Below the pieces are notes generated by a model, which saw only the letters and a list, made by a program, of their open reading frames with translations, was not told the origin of the DNA and did no database searches. The position numbers and the translations under genes are program-made. This document shows positions 18,421-27,363 of a stretch of DNA of 34,394 bases, piece by piece (within the stretch, counting starts at the first letter, position 1; every line of letters begins with the position of its first letter). The stretch is from Vibrio splendidus 12E03 (lineage in GTDB: Bacteria > Pseudomonadota > Gammaproteobacteria > Enterobacterales > Vibrionaceae): positions 1 to 34,394 of the forward strand of contig NZ_AJZD02000254.1 in the NCBI RefSeq assembly GCF_000272105.2, in the 5' to 3' direction.

Positions 18421-18452
18421 CAAATAAGTGCTGAAATCATCGCACTTATTTG
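18421..18452. repeat. Perfect 11-bp inverted repeat between olsF-like gene and regulator
   Basis: CAAATAAGTGC (18421-18431) and GCACTTATTTG (18442-18452) flank a 10-nt spacer. It lies 24 nt after the stop of the acyltransferase gene and 15 nt before the start of the Crp/Fnr-like gene, both on the minus strand. The next bases contain no clear T run, so an operator is as likely as a terminator. Confidence 0.7.
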
Positions 18453-18476
18453 AGTGTAGGTACAGTTCGGGCTAAA

Positions 18477-20231
18477 TCAGCGTTGGGCGTGCTGCTTTAG
18501 GTAATCTTGAGCAAGTTCTCTACCCATGTATTTACCTAAGGTTTTCAGTGGTACTTTCTTAAGGTTCACCACAATCAAACCATCTAGCGCATCATTAAAC
18601 GATGGGTCGACGTTAAAACACACCAGCTTGCCATTCATCCCAAGGTATTGGCGCAGCAGTACCGGTAAGCCTTTTCCTTGCTCCATGCGTGCTAGCACTT
18701 TAGAAAGCAAGGGAACACTCGCCAATGAAGAAAGCAGGTGATTCTGACAGAACACATGACTACTGGTATTGAGTGGTGAAGAAGGGGAAACCAGATTCGC
18801 CTTTTCCTCATCGTAGTGGTGAATTGATAAGGTGGTTGCGATCAACAGGCGGGCATTGTGGCTGTAATCATTACTGATACTGACCGGGCCAAATAGGTGG
18901 GTGTATTTAGGGTTGCGGGACACAAAGGTCGCGATGCCTTTCCACAGCAGCAGCAGTGAGTTAAGGCTCTTTTGATAAGGTTTACTCACCACGGAACGCC
19001 CAAGCTCAATGCTGTTTTCTAGAGTATCAATGAATTCCTGGTTGTAGTTAAACAGGCTACGAGAGTAGAGCTGATCAAGCCCGTGCTTTGCGATGAGTTT
19101 GTCGACCATACCGAGTCGATACGCGCCAACCAGTTGTGCCTTAGTTTTATTCCACACAAACAGTTGATGGTAGTAAAGGTCATACTCGTCCAAATCACAG
19201 GCAAGCCCACTACCTTCTCCAACTTCACGGAAACTCTCTTCTCTGACTCGGCCAATCTCGCGCATTAAGTTTGGAATAGATTGGCTTGGCGTGCAGTAGA
19301 CCTCAAAGTCCCCTTGCTCAAGTAACCTCATCTCTTCCGGAAGAGAATCGACCTCTATTGCCAACACTTCTGGCGGAATAGGCGCAATCACTTGGTTATC
19401 AAAAGAGGGTGCGTGGATTGTCGTGGTCGGACTATCTTGTTGACTCATTAGGTAGGTATTGAGTCGTAGGTAGTTGACGATATCCATCTCTTTTTCAAAT
19501 GATTTTATCTCTGAATACGGAATCGATGCTCCAATCGAGATAGAGATAGTCGTTGCCTGTTTATTAAGAAGTTCACGACCGAGCAAAGCGGTTCTTAGTA
19601 GTGGATGCACACGGCCGGCTTGGTAGAAAAGCTCGCTGTTTTTGCCATTGATAAAGATAGGAACCGTAGTGGCTTGATGGCGCTTAACAAACTTAGCGAC
19701 TGATTTGCTCCATTCTATGTCAGTCAGTGTTTTTGCCCCTTTACGGTAACTTGATACTTCACCTGCTGGAAACACAATTAATAACCCTCCAGCGGCTAAG
19801 TGATGATTGGCATCTCGAATGGCTTTGGCATTGGTGCGTTTCGACTCTTTACCATTAAACACATCAACGCCAATGAAAAGATCATCCAGTTCAGGCAGTC
19901 GTTTGAGTAACTCATTCGCTAATACCTTCACATCCTTTCTTACTGATCCTACGAGATCGGCAAGGATCACGCCTTCAATTGCGCCAAGTGGGTGGTTCGC
20001 CACAATCACGACAGGCCCTTCTTCCGGGATGTTTTCTGTGCTTCCCGATGTAACCGAGTAGTCGATATTGAGTGCCGATAGGGTGTAATTCATGAATTCG
20101 AAGCTAGATAACTCGTTTTGTCGATTTTGATAGAGTCGGTCTAGCTTAGATAGCCCAGTTGCCCACTCGACAACAGACTCACCTAAACCAAAAGGCGTGT
20201 AACGTGGTAAACGAAAAGGACTATCAATCAT
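18477..20231 (-). CDS. olsF: OlsF-like bifunctional ornithine lipid synthase (often annotated 'hemolysin')
   Basis: The 584-residue protein is a two-domain fusion. The N-terminal half (about 60-260) is a PlsC-like acyltransferase with NHPLGAIEG at 79-87 (H80, E86; an H-X5-E variant of the usual HX4D) and FPAGEVSSYRKGA at 154-166. The C-terminal half (about 305-560) is an OlsB-type GNAT-fold domain with ELGRSVVSKPYQ (409-420) and LLLLWKGI. OlsF proteins of Serratia and V. cholerae (VC0489) acylate ornithine on the amine and then on the 3-hydroxyl to make ornithine lipids. VC0489 is PhoB-dependent. Assignment is from domain order and motifs. It is the last gene of a six-gene unit. Confidence 0.8.
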   Translation of the reverse strand: MIDSPFRLPRYTPFGLGESVVEWATGLSKLDRLYQNRQNELSSFEFMNYTLSALNIDYSVTSGSTENIPEEGPVVIVANHPLGAIEGVILADLVGSVRKDVKVLANELLKRLPELDDLFIGVDVFNGKESKRTNAKAIRDANHHLAAGGLLIVFPAGEVSSYRKGAKTLTDIEWSKSVAKFVKRHQATTVPIFINGKNSELFYQAGRVHPLLRTALLGRELLNKQATTISISIGASIPYSEIKSFEKEMDIVNYLRLNTYLMSQQDSPTTTIHAPSFDNQVIAPIPPEVLAIEVDSLPEEMRLLEQGDFEVYCTPSQSIPNLMREIGRVREESFREVGEGSGLACDLDEYDLYYHQLFVWNKTKAQLVGAYRLGMVDKLIAKHGLDQLYSRSLFNYNQEFIDTLENSIELGRSVVSKPYQKSLNSLLLLWKGIATFVSRNPKYTHLFGPVSISNDYSHNARLLIATTLSIHHYDEEKANLVSPSSPLNTSSHVFCQNHLLSSLASVPLLSKVLARMEQGKGLPVLLRQYLGMNGKLVCFNVDPSFNDALDGLIVVNLKKVPLKTLGKYMGRELAQDYLKQHAQR

Positions 20232-20243
20232 AATGAAGCTACC

Positions 20244-20681
20244 TTACTTAATCAGCTGCGGCCAAGCTTTATCGGCTTGTTGAATATGCTGTGCACGGTC
20301 TTTCTCCCAGGTCTCCTGAATCTCTTGGTCGTAGTTCAGGTAAAGTTTGTCATCCACTATGGTCCAATACTGTGGATCGCCTGGTGCAAAATCGTTTTTG
20401 GCAGATACAGCCCATGCGCAATAACCACCATATTGAGGGGCATATTTTTCAGGATTATTAACAAATAAAGTCAGATTCTTTTCAGAAGAGAAATACCAAT
20501 CCGCGCCTTTGTATTCAGTGCTGAATTGTTTACTGCCTTCAACAGGCTTGCCTGAGGTGAAGTAAGCTACGGTATCGTAGCCATCGAGTGCCTTGCTGCT
20601 AAAGAAGCCGGTATAGATTTCATCGGCGGCAAATACGTAAGGGCTAACAAGTAGCATGACCATGGTGATTAGTTTTCTCAT
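20244..20681 (-). CDS. Secreted YHS-domain protein
   Basis: The product has a signal peptide (MRKLITMVMLLVSPYVFA, cleavage before ADE) and a YHS-type domain: LDGYDTVAYFTSGKPVEGSK, WYFSSEKNLTLFVNNPEKYAPQYGGYCAWAV. Related YHS domains bind metals such as copper or mercury, and the single visible Cys and the GGYC motif fit that loosely. I chose ATG 20681 because GGAG lies six bases upstream. An in-frame ATG at 20693 adds MESI. It is probably periplasmic. The stop is 12 nt before the olsF-like start and the start abuts the NRDE gene. Confidence 0.82.
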   Translation of the reverse strand: MRKLITMVMLLVSPYVFAADEIYTGFFSSKALDGYDTVAYFTSGKPVEGSKQFSTEYKGADWYFSSEKNLTLFVNNPEKYAPQYGGYCAWAVSAKNDFAPGDPQYWTIVDDKLYLNYDQEIQETWEKDRAQHIQQADKAWPQLIK

Positions 20682-20693
20682 GATGGACTCCAT

Positions 20694-21443
20694 CTATAGA
20701 TTGATTGCTGGTGATAAATCGAAGGTAAAGCGCTGCTGATTTATCTGGCACGGTTTGATTGGTTCGCAAGGTGAGCCGGATGCATAAAACATCGAGGCTT
20801 GACCGTGCAAATTATGTAAATGGGTAAAGCTGACTGTATGTGCGTCTTCACGATGCATACAGGTTGCTAAATGAGGCTGTTCACTGTGATGGTGAGAGTG
20901 AAACTTGAGTAAGTTCTGCTGATTCTTCCCCATCGCGACCAGTTGATCGTATTGGGCTTGTCGATAGGCTTGTACTCGTTCTAAATCGACACCGGATGAG
21001 AAGAGTGGAGAATCAGTGTTGGCGATGTGCTGTTGAATACCATCCCACATGTAGGCGATAACCAAACCATTGTTCTGAGTTAAATTCGGCGCGAAAGCCA
21101 ACAAGGTAAAGGGGGCAAAAGAGTTCAGATCGAGCTTATGAAATGCTTCAGAGAGCTGACTGATATTACGACTCGATGATAGGTTCTTGAGTAACAAACC
21201 ACGGCTGACTAAAAGTCCATCAGGTACGATGCCTTGATAGTTATTGAGTAGGCATAACGAAAGCCCGAACTCATTGATACTGATCCAGCTACCACCGCCG
21301 GTTGGGTCGAGTGGCATGATGATATCGACGCCGTTAACTCGATATTGTTTAGGTGGCATCGCCAGTGCCCGTGTCTTTTGTTCATCACGATTAAAGAAGA
21401 CCTGATAGCCATTGTCTTCAAGCAGCCAAGATACTGAACACAT
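20694..21443 (-). CDS. NRDE/TANGO2-family protein
   Basis: The 249-residue product begins MCSVSWLLEDNGYQVFFNRDEQ. The NRDE motif is at residues 18-21 and the conserved Cys2 is at the N-terminus, as in Ntn-hydrolase-like acyltransferases. A GGGSWISIN motif follows at about 49-57. Human TANGO2 affects Golgi organisation and heme or lipid handling, and bacterial members have no firm function. Removal of Met1 would expose Cys2 as a possible nucleophile, which is inference. It is 2 nt downstream of the DinB-like gene. Confidence 0.85.
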   Translation of the reverse strand: MCSVSWLLEDNGYQVFFNRDEQKTRALAMPPKQYRVNGVDIIMPLDPTGGGSWISINEFGLSLCLLNNYQGIVPDGLLVSRGLLLKNLSSSRNISQLSEAFHKLDLNSFAPFTLLAFAPNLTQNNGLVIAYMWDGIQQHIANTDSPLFSSGVDLERVQAYRQAQYDQLVAMGKNQQNLLKFHSHHHSEQPHLATCMHREDAHTVSFTHLHNLHGQASMFYASGSPCEPIKPCQINQQRFTFDLSPAINL

Positions 21444-21445
21444 GA

Positions 21446-21988
21446 TTATTGCTCCCTCAGATAGCTGCTGGTGGTTGGGGCATAACCAAAGGTGTTGCAG
21501 GTTTCAATGTCTAGGAAGGTGGTGATCACCTTGATCATCGCGTAATGATGATTGGCATGCAGCGCCGCAAAAGTCACTTCTCTTTCTAGCGTAGAAGGTA
21601 GGCTTGCAAACACTTGAGCATCCATAGAAACCTCGGTTTGGATCATTATAGGCGCTTCGAGATCGTTGCGGTCTAATCGTTCAAGCCAGTTGATCACATA
21701 GTGGATCTCTTTTACTGCGATTGAACGATCGTATTCGACCGGATGACCACGGCGACGAGTGTTGTAATTAACGGTCGCATTCTCTTTTAAAATCAGCGCA
21801 TGAAAAAGATCCAGCGTGTGGCGAGTGTGCTCACCAATAGAGCTTGTGACGTGCGGCTTCGCTCGTGTCAGATAGTCGCTGTCAGAAATCGCTAATAGAA
21901 ACTCTAAACCCTGATTCAATATCTCTACCGCTCCTTTGATACTAGGAGAGAAAGAAGTGAGGGCGCTCGGTTGGGCTATCGGGTTCAT
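21446..21988 (-). CDS. DinB-fold (DUF664-like) protein
   Basis: The 180-residue product is mostly helical with a DinB-like metal-site pattern: SSIGEHTRHTLDLFHAL (about 50-66) and AALHANHHYAMIK (about 141-153), supplying a His triad expected on a four-helix bundle. DinB-fold enzymes include thiol S-transferases and isomerases that use mycothiol, bacillithiol or glutathione. Substrate here is unknown. It lies in the middle of the operon, 19 nt after the ATP-grasp gene. Confidence 0.75.
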   Translation of the reverse strand: MNPIAQPSALTSFSPSIKGAVEILNQGLEFLLAISDSDYLTRAKPHVTSSIGEHTRHTLDLFHALILKENATVNYNTRRRGHPVEYDRSIAVKEIHYVINWLERLDRNDLEAPIMIQTEVSMDAQVFASLPSTLEREVTFAALHANHHYAMIKVITTFLDIETCNTFGYAPTTSSYLREQ

Positions 21989-22007
21989 TCATGATCCTCG
22001 TACAAAG

Positions 22008-23141
22008 TTAATCGGTGGTCGGATATTGTTGAACAAGACGTCGCTCTTCTTGCCACGCGTTAAATAAGCTCTTAAACGAAGGAGGTTGATGGCCTCTTTG
22101 TTTTTGTTGAGCGCCAATATCAAAAAGAATGCGGTATTGCAGGAGTAGCGTGGAAAATATCTCTCGCAGCGGTGTGTTGCGATCCCAGATGTGCCCAGCT
22201 TCACTGCTTGCACCATTGACCTCAAGGATAGTGAAATCCTCCCCTCTCATTAGGCTGTGCATGTCCTTGAATTTGACGTCGAGCCGACCAAAGTGGAAGC
22301 CATCGAAGTCGTCGAATATCTCATCTAAGCGTTCAGTTAAAGCTTGAGTGATGTATTGATTGCCGTCTCGGAAGATGCAGCCACGGCTATGGCTACCTGC
22401 GAACGCAAGTTGGAACTCCTCGCCCTCTGCGAGCACTCGATCCAATTTATCTTCATGTCTTGGTAGATACAGGTGGCTGAGCTGCCCAGCGCGTGGGCTG
22501 TTCTCGATTAACTGTTTGAGTGTCGAGGTACCATCTCCAATCACCATTGGCGAATATTTAAGAGTGATCGAGATGATCTCGCCTTGTTTGCTATTCGGGT
22601 AACGAACATAAAAAACGCCAGCCTCCGCTTGATAAGGCGCCTTTTCTTGCAGCAGAAAGCGAGCATGATTTGGGAAAGATTCAATATATTGCTCAAGTTG
22701 ATCTTGGTTGTTGATCAGCTTTACCCCAACACCTCGGCAACCAAGATCCGGTTTCGCCACAATAGGGAAATCAAGATCCGATTGGATGAGTGCACTGCGC
22801 GCATCTTCAGCTTGTTTCTTACTGCTGAGATCGGTTTTGGTTAAGGTGATAAATGGAGAGATCCAACGCTTACTCGACGATCCGGCAAGGCTCAGTATCT
22901 CGTGTTTCGATTCGCCGACCATGCCACTGAGTTTAATGCTCGGGTTGGCGATGAGCGGTAGCGCCCAATCAAAGTGCCGTAACCCTTGCATCAGGCTTTG
23001 AATCACTACTGGAGTGTAGAAGAACCACGTCGGAAGAAACTCATAAGGAGAGACACTGCGCACGGTATCTTTTTCAAGCAGGGGCATGCCGGCATTAATT
23101 TGATGTGCTGGAATGATGTGAATATCTTGCGGTGAACTCAT
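22008..23141 (-). CDS. ATP-grasp ligase-like protein
   Basis: The 377-residue product has the ATP-grasp core. PIVAKPDLGCRGVGVKLI (about 126-143) supplies the ATP-binding lysine K130 and glycine-rich loop. GRLDVKF (about 285-291) and ILEVNGASSEAGH (about 305-317) supply the metal-binding acidic and Asn residues. Such enzymes join a carboxylate to an amine or thiol via an acyl-phosphate. No signal peptide or membrane segment is seen. It overlaps the DedA stop by four bases (ATGA), so it is translationally coupled. The substrate is unknown. Neighbouring OlsF uses amino-acid and acyl substrates. Confidence 0.8.
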   Translation of the reverse strand: MSSPQDIHIIPAHQINAGMPLLEKDTVRSVSPYEFLPTWFFYTPVVIQSLMQGLRHFDWALPLIANPSIKLSGMVGESKHEILSLAGSSSKRWISPFITLTKTDLSSKKQAEDARSALIQSDLDFPIVAKPDLGCRGVGVKLINNQDQLEQYIESFPNHARFLLQEKAPYQAEAGVFYVRYPNSKQGEIISITLKYSPMVIGDGTSTLKQLIENSPRAGQLSHLYLPRHEDKLDRVLAEGEEFQLAFAGSHSRGCIFRDGNQYITQALTERLDEIFDDFDGFHFGRLDVKFKDMHSLMRGEDFTILEVNGASSEAGHIWDRNTPLREIFSTLLLQYRILFDIGAQQKQRGHQPPSFKSLFNAWQEERRLVQQYPTTD

Positions 23142-23725
23142 GATAATCCTCTAGAGTAGGTTTTATTCATTAATCGATTGCCGATTAGCAGCAAAGCGAT
23201 GGCACACGGGATGACGATCCATTGATATTCAGAGGCTTGCAGCCACGCTGATGTCCCTAAATAGTAGATGGTAGAGAAGACAGCGCCAGTCCAGAGCGCA
23301 GTGGCGCTGATGACGGCAAACAAGAAAGTAGGCAGTGGGATGGCGAAAAAGCCACTCAGGGTAAAACCAACGGTGCGTAGCCCAGGAATAAAGCGGATAA
23401 CAAAAAGGCTGCTGAATGCGTTTTGGCGTAATTTGGTACGAAGCGAACGAAAGTACTTATTGGTGAGGGCTTTATATCGAACGCCTCGGAAGTAACGTCC
23501 TGATTTTCCTAAGTAGTAGAGACCTAAGTCACCTGTAGCAATACCGATGAAAATGGCAAGCAGCGCATATTGAGGAAGAATGAGCCCTTGTGTGGCTAAA
23601 CCGGCAGCGGTAACAATCGCAAGATCTTCAAGCAGGTAAGAAAGCGCGATAATGCCAAGCATCAGCCATAGCAGCGATTCTTCTCCTGTATTTAACCATG
23701 CTTGAATACTCTCGACGGTGATCAT
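23138..23725 (-). CDS. DedA-family membrane protein
   Basis: The 195-residue protein is hydrophobic, with about five membrane stretches. It carries the DedA motifs GLYYLGKSGRYFRG (about 68-81) and RFIPGLRTVGFTLSGFFAIP (about 109-128). DedA proteins are membrane transporters, and several act as phospholipid scramblases or undecaprenyl-phosphate flippases. ATG 23725 is six bases from an AAGGG site. A TTG at 23728 is in frame but less likely. It is the first gene of the six-gene unit and so the likely site of promoter control. Confidence 0.88.
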   Translation of the reverse strand: MITVESIQAWLNTGEESLLWLMLGIIALSYLLEDLAIVTAAGLATQGLILPQYALLAIFIGIATGDLGLYYLGKSGRYFRGVRYKALTNKYFRSLRTKLRQNAFSSLFVIRFIPGLRTVGFTLSGFFAIPLPTFLFAVISATALWTGAVFSTIYYLGTSAWLQASEYQWIVIPCAIALLLIGNRLMNKTYSRGLS

Positions 23726-23942
23726 CAAATACCCTTATCTATCCTATAGATGAATGGCTTATTAGTCATTCATTGAGTGTAGTAAATTAAATAGACAGGA
23801 GGAGCAGAGAAAAACTTACAGCTGATTAGTGTTTTTTTGTGGGGACTTAAATCGATTGACGGTTTGAGTCGTGCTGTTTGGGGGTTGAATTAGCGGGTGT
23901 TTACGGTGAGAAAAGTAGGGCAGTGGATTCGATTTATCAATA

Positions 23943-23979
23943 ACAAAAGAAAAAGGCTGAGTCGTTAAACTCAGCCTTT
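23943..23979 (-). terminator. Terminator of the cpdB-like gene
   Basis: On the minus strand AAAGGCTGAGT, a 6-nt loop and ACTCAGCCTTT form a perfect 11-bp stem followed by TTTCTTTTGTT. It lies about 30 nt after the nucleotidase stop. Confidence 0.92.
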
Positions 23980-24009
23980 CAGAATGTTAACTATGGATTA
24001 CTGGGTAAT

Positions 24010-25986
24010 CTATTTAGTTAGGTCAATCTGGTAAACAGCAAAACCAACATCGTCAGTTGCAACACGTTTCATCGGGTATTGACCCTTTTCTTTGATGAAC
24101 TCTGCCGCTTTGTCGCTTGGAGATGTTTCAAAGCGGATATCTAGTTTGTTATCCGTTTTGATTGGCGCAAATGACCAGTTGTTATCAGCCGTTGGGCTAA
24201 CTTGACCTTGCTCTTTGCTTACACGAGAGATGTAGTTCGCAAGAACAGTACGGTTTTCATCTGGTGCATCAAATGCGATGAAGTCTTCACCGGTACCTGG
24301 GAACTTAGCACTGTATGCACGGTAGTTGTTGGTTGCGACCAGGAAGTCTTGCTTCATGTCGATTGGCTTACCTTGGTAAGTTAGGCCAACAATACGCTGT
24401 GAATCAGGGTTAACGACTTTACAGTTTGCATCGTATTTAGCAGGTTGAGTTACGTCGATTTGGTAATCAACACCGTCGATAACATCGAAGTTGTAAGTGC
24501 GGAAGTTATCCCACTCGATTAACTGTTGTGGTGCTGTTGAGTTAACATCCACTTGGTTGAATTGACCAGCAGAACACTCAAGCCACTCTTTTACTTCGTG
24601 GCCTGTTACCTTCATCGCGACTAGCGTGTTCGGGTAAAGGTACAGGTCAGCTGCGTTACGGAATGTCAGTTGACCAGATTCAACTTCAGTGAAGTTCGCT
24701 GGGTCATTCTTACGGCCACCGGCTTTGAATGGTGCAGCAGCTGAAAGTACAGGTGTGCCATCTAGGTCTGGGTCACCTTGGATGAACTGTTCAACGTAAT
24801 CTTTCTGTGCAAGGTTAACAATCTGCACTGTTGGATCGTCTTGTACTAGAGACAGGAAGCTGTACATCACATCGTCTGCTTTACCAATTGGTTGGTTAAC
24901 AAACTCACGAGTACCTGCGTGGTCTTTTTCTAGTGCTGTTACGATGCCTTCATCAGCCGCAGCAAGAGATTTCTTCTCGATCTTGTCGTAGATAGGGCGT
25001 GCTTCTGATTGGCCTTTAACGACTTCCCATTTACCGTCTTTTTGTGCAAGTGTTAGATCCATAACACCAACGTGGCTACCCCAACGACCTGGCATTACTG
25101 CCGCAACGCCGTTCATTGTGCCCGTTTCGTTGTCGATGCCTTGGATGTCATCAAAACCTTTGCCTGGGAACACTGCGTGAGAGTGGCCGAATGCGATTGC
25201 ATCAATACCGTCTACTTCAGATAGGTAGAACGTTGAGTTCTCTTCGCCATTCTTGTACGGGTCCGTTGATACGCCTGAGTGAGGGATAGCAACGATAACT
25301 TCAGCGCCTTCCGCTTTCATTTGAGGCACTAACTCGTTAGCTGTCTCAATGATGTCACGAGCGATCACTTTGCCTTCAAGGTTCTTCTTATCCCACGTCA
25401 TGATTTGTGGTGGAACAAAACCGATGTAGCCGACTTTTACTTCATGTTTTACGCCAGCAGTATCTTCAAACGTGTGCGTCTTGATGATGTAAGGCGTGAA
25501 GTAGTGTTCTTTAGTTTCTGCGTCGTAAACGTTAGCACTGATGTATGGGAAATCAGCGTCGTTGATCGATTCTTCTAGGAACTCAAGACCGTAGTTGAAT
25601 TCGTGGTTACCTAGGTTTGCAGCGTCGTAGCTTAGTTGATTCATTGCTTTATATGCAGGGTGAACTTCGCCCGCTTCGATGCCTTTGTCTGCCATGTAGT
25701 CACCCATTGGGCTACCTTGTAGCAAGTCACCGTTATCAACTAATACGCTGTTGGTTACTTCGTTTTGAGCTTCTTTTACTAGAGTTGCAGTACGTGCTAA
25801 GCCGATTTTTTTCGATGGCTTGTCTTTGTAGTAATCGTAATCCATTAGGTTGGTATGGATGTCCGTTGTCTCTACGACACGTAGTTTAATCACTTCATCG
25901 GTATCTGGTGTTGTTGTACAGCCTGCTAGAGTCAAACCAAGACCCGCAAGTACAGCCAATGACAAAGGTTTCATTGCAACTTTCAT
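24010..25986 (-). CDS. cpdB: 2',3'-cyclic-nucleotide 2'-phosphodiesterase/3'-nucleotidase (CpdB type), lipoprotein
   Basis: The 658-residue protein has a lipobox L-A-G-C with Cys23, then the calcineurin-like metallophosphatase domain (about 35-290): ETTDIHTNL (D42, H44), NGDLLQGSP (D87), [10 protein letters not shown] (126-135), PHSGVSTD and GHSHAVFPG. The C-terminal 5'-nucleotidase domain ends with the nucleoside-binding [14 protein letters not shown]. CpdB hydrolyses extracytoplasmic 2',3'-cNMP and 3'-nucleotides to nucleosides and phosphate. E. coli CpdB is soluble periplasmic, and Thr at +2 here suggests outer-membrane attachment. A GGAG site precedes the ATG. It is divergent from cysD and monocistronic. 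Confidence 0.92.
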   Translation of the reverse strand: MKVAMKPLSLAVLAGLGLTLAGCTTTPDTDEVIKLRVVETTDIHTNLMDYDYYKDKPSKKIGLARTATLVKEAQNEVTNSVLVDNGDLLQGSPMGDYMADKGIEAGEVHPAYKAMNQLSYDAANLGNHEFNYGLEFLEESINDADFPYISANVYDAETKEHYFTPYIIKTHTFEDTAGVKHEVKVGYIGFVPPQIMTWDKKNLEGKVIARDIIETANELVPQMKAEGAEVIVAIPHSGVSTDPYKNGEENSTFYLSEVDGIDAIAFGHSHAVFPGKGFDDIQGIDNETGTMNGVAAVMPGRWGSHVGVMDLTLAQKDGKWEVVKGQSEARPIYDKIEKKSLAAADEGIVTALEKDHAGTREFVNQPIGKADDVMYSFLSLVQDDPTVQIVNLAQKDYVEQFIQGDPDLDGTPVLSAAAPFKAGGRKNDPANFTEVESGQLTFRNAADLYLYPNTLVAMKVTGHEVKEWLECSAGQFNQVDVNSTAPQQLIEWDNFRTYNFDVIDGVDYQIDVTQPAKYDANCKVVNPDSQRIVGLTYQGKPIDMKQDFLVATNNYRAYSAKFPGTGEDFIAFDAPDENRTVLANYISRVSKEQGQVSPTADNNWSFAPIKTDNKLDIRFETSPSDKAAEFIKEKGQYPMKRVATDDVGFAVYQIDLTK

Positions 25987-26436
25987 TTTGTAGCTCCAAA
26001 GTGGATAGTAGAAAATTCGTTGCGTAATGTAACAAAATGGAATGAAACAATGATTACAACGAATGTTAATTCGTGACTTAGATCGATTACTTTATGGTGT
26101 TCTGCAAGACGCCTCCCAAACCTGCTCAATCGATGCGCAACTGATATCGATAATATTAGTCCATTCATTTCACCTGCTTATCGATAAATTAAATCCCTTA
26201 TCAGCTTTTCGAATAAAAAATGAAATTTTAGAATTTCCAGTAATATGAGAGGCTCGTCATAATGCCTATATCAAGGACGTATCAGGCAGACGAATAGCAA
26301 GGATAGCTCAACACGAAGCTTCTGTTTTCTTCTAGTGCCAATACTCCCATTCACTCAAGTGGATGAGTTAAATCCCTTGCTTGGCAAGACCAAGTCATGA
26401 ATTGCTCGTAACGTGAGCCTTAAAGGAAGCACTGAA
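25987..26436. other. Gene-free divergent region between cpdB and cysD
   Basis: No credible gene lies in these 450 bases. The region must hold the promoters of both genes. Several short palindromes with TATCGATA-like cores occur (around 26090-26190). A plausible cysD promoter is annotated separately, and the cysD mRNA leader would be about 165 nt. In E. coli cysDNC is activated by CysB, whose binding sites are too degenerate for me to place. Confidence 0.5.
26235..26263 (+). promoter_or_regulatory. Candidate cysD promoter
   Basis: CATAAT (26258-26263) as a -10 and TTCCAG (26235-26240) as a poor -35 at 17-nt spacing. A weak -35 is typical of activator-dependent promoters such as CysB-controlled ones. 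The call rests on position and spacing only. Confidence 0.35.
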
Positions 26437-27345
26437 ATGGACCAAGAACGTTTAACCCACCTAAAACAGCTCGAAGCGGAAAGTATTCATATTATCCGTG
26501 AAGTGGCGGCTGAGTTTGATAACCCAGTGATGATGTACTCCATCGGTAAAGATTCTTCTGTGATGCTTCATTTAGCTCGCAAAGCGTTTTACCCAGGCAA
26601 GATTCCATTCCCACTATTACACGTTGATACGGATTGGAAATTCCGCGAGATGATTGAGTTTCGTGACCGCACAGCAGAAAAGTACGGTTTTGACCTTTTG
26701 GTACATAAGAACCCTGAAGGTATCGAAATGGGTTGTAGCCCATTCGTACATGGTTCTTCGAAACACACAGACATCATGAAAACTCAGGGCCTTAAGCAGG
26801 CGTTAAACAAGTATGGATTTGATGCAGCTTTCGGTGGTGCGCGTCGTGATGAAGAGAAATCTCGTGCGAAAGAACGTGTTTACTCTTTCCGCGATAAGAA
26901 CCACACATGGGATCCAAAAAATCAACGTCCAGAGTTATGGCACACCTACAACGGTCAGGTGAATAAGGGCGAAAGCATTCGTGTGTTCCCATTATCAAAC
27001 TGGACTGAACTGGATATTTGGCAATACATCTATCTAGAGAGCATCGATATTGTTCCGCTTTACCTTTCTGATAAACGCCCAGTTGTTGAGCGTGATGGCA
27101 TGCTGATCATGGTTGATGATGACCGTATGGAGCTGCAAGAAGGTGAAGTGATTGAAGAGAAAAGCGTTCGTTTTCGTACTTTAGGCTGTTACCCACTAAC
27201 CGGAGCGGTTGAATCTGAGGCGAATACGCTAACAGGCATTATTGAAGAGATGCTGGTGGCGACGTCTAGTGAGCGTCAAGGTCGAGCGATTGACCATGAT
27301 CAGTCGGGCTCTATGGAGCTGAAAAAGCGCCAAGGTTATTTCTAA
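26437..27345 (+). CDS. cysD: Sulfate adenylyltransferase subunit 2
   Basis: The 302-residue product begins [20 protein letters not shown], matching E. coli CysD in length and throughout. It has the PP-loop-type ATP-binding motif [20 protein letters not shown] (about 34-53) and [16 protein letters not shown]. CysD is the catalytic part of ATP sulfurylase, making APS from ATP and sulfate, driven by CysN GTP hydrolysis. An in-frame GTG at 26413 would add eight residues, but ATG 26437 has an AAAGGA site and the family's N-terminus. It is 18 nt before cysN. Confidence 0.98.
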   Translation: MDQERLTHLKQLEAESIHIIREVAAEFDNPVMMYSIGKDSSVMLHLARKAFYPGKIPFPLLHVDTDWKFREMIEFRDRTAEKYGFDLLVHKNPEGIEMGCSPFVHGSSKHTDIMKTQGLKQALNKYGFDAAFGGARRDEEKSRAKERVYSFRDKNHTWDPKNQRPELWHTYNGQVNKGESIRVFPLSNWTELDIWQYIYLESIDIVPLYLSDKRPVVERDGMLIMVDDDRMELQEGEVIEEKSVRFRTLGCYPLTGAVESEANTLTGIIEEMLVATSSERQGRAIDHDQSGSMELKKRQGYF

Positions 27346-27363
27346 GAATCTAAGGAAAGAAAA

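Noticed and set aside
23791..23823. Possible Pho box upstream of the DedA-led unit
   Set aside because: On the minus strand CTGTAAG and CTGTCTA lie 23 nt apart, out of the 11-nt phase, and match the CTGTCAT repeat only partly. PhoB control of the unit would be attractive because V. cholerae olsF is phosphate-regulated, but the site is too weak to call.
26342..26370. Riboswitch or attenuator in the cysD leader
   Set aside because: An imperfect ATTCAC/GTGGAT hairpin is present, but no T run, anti-terminator or known aptamer pattern could be seen.
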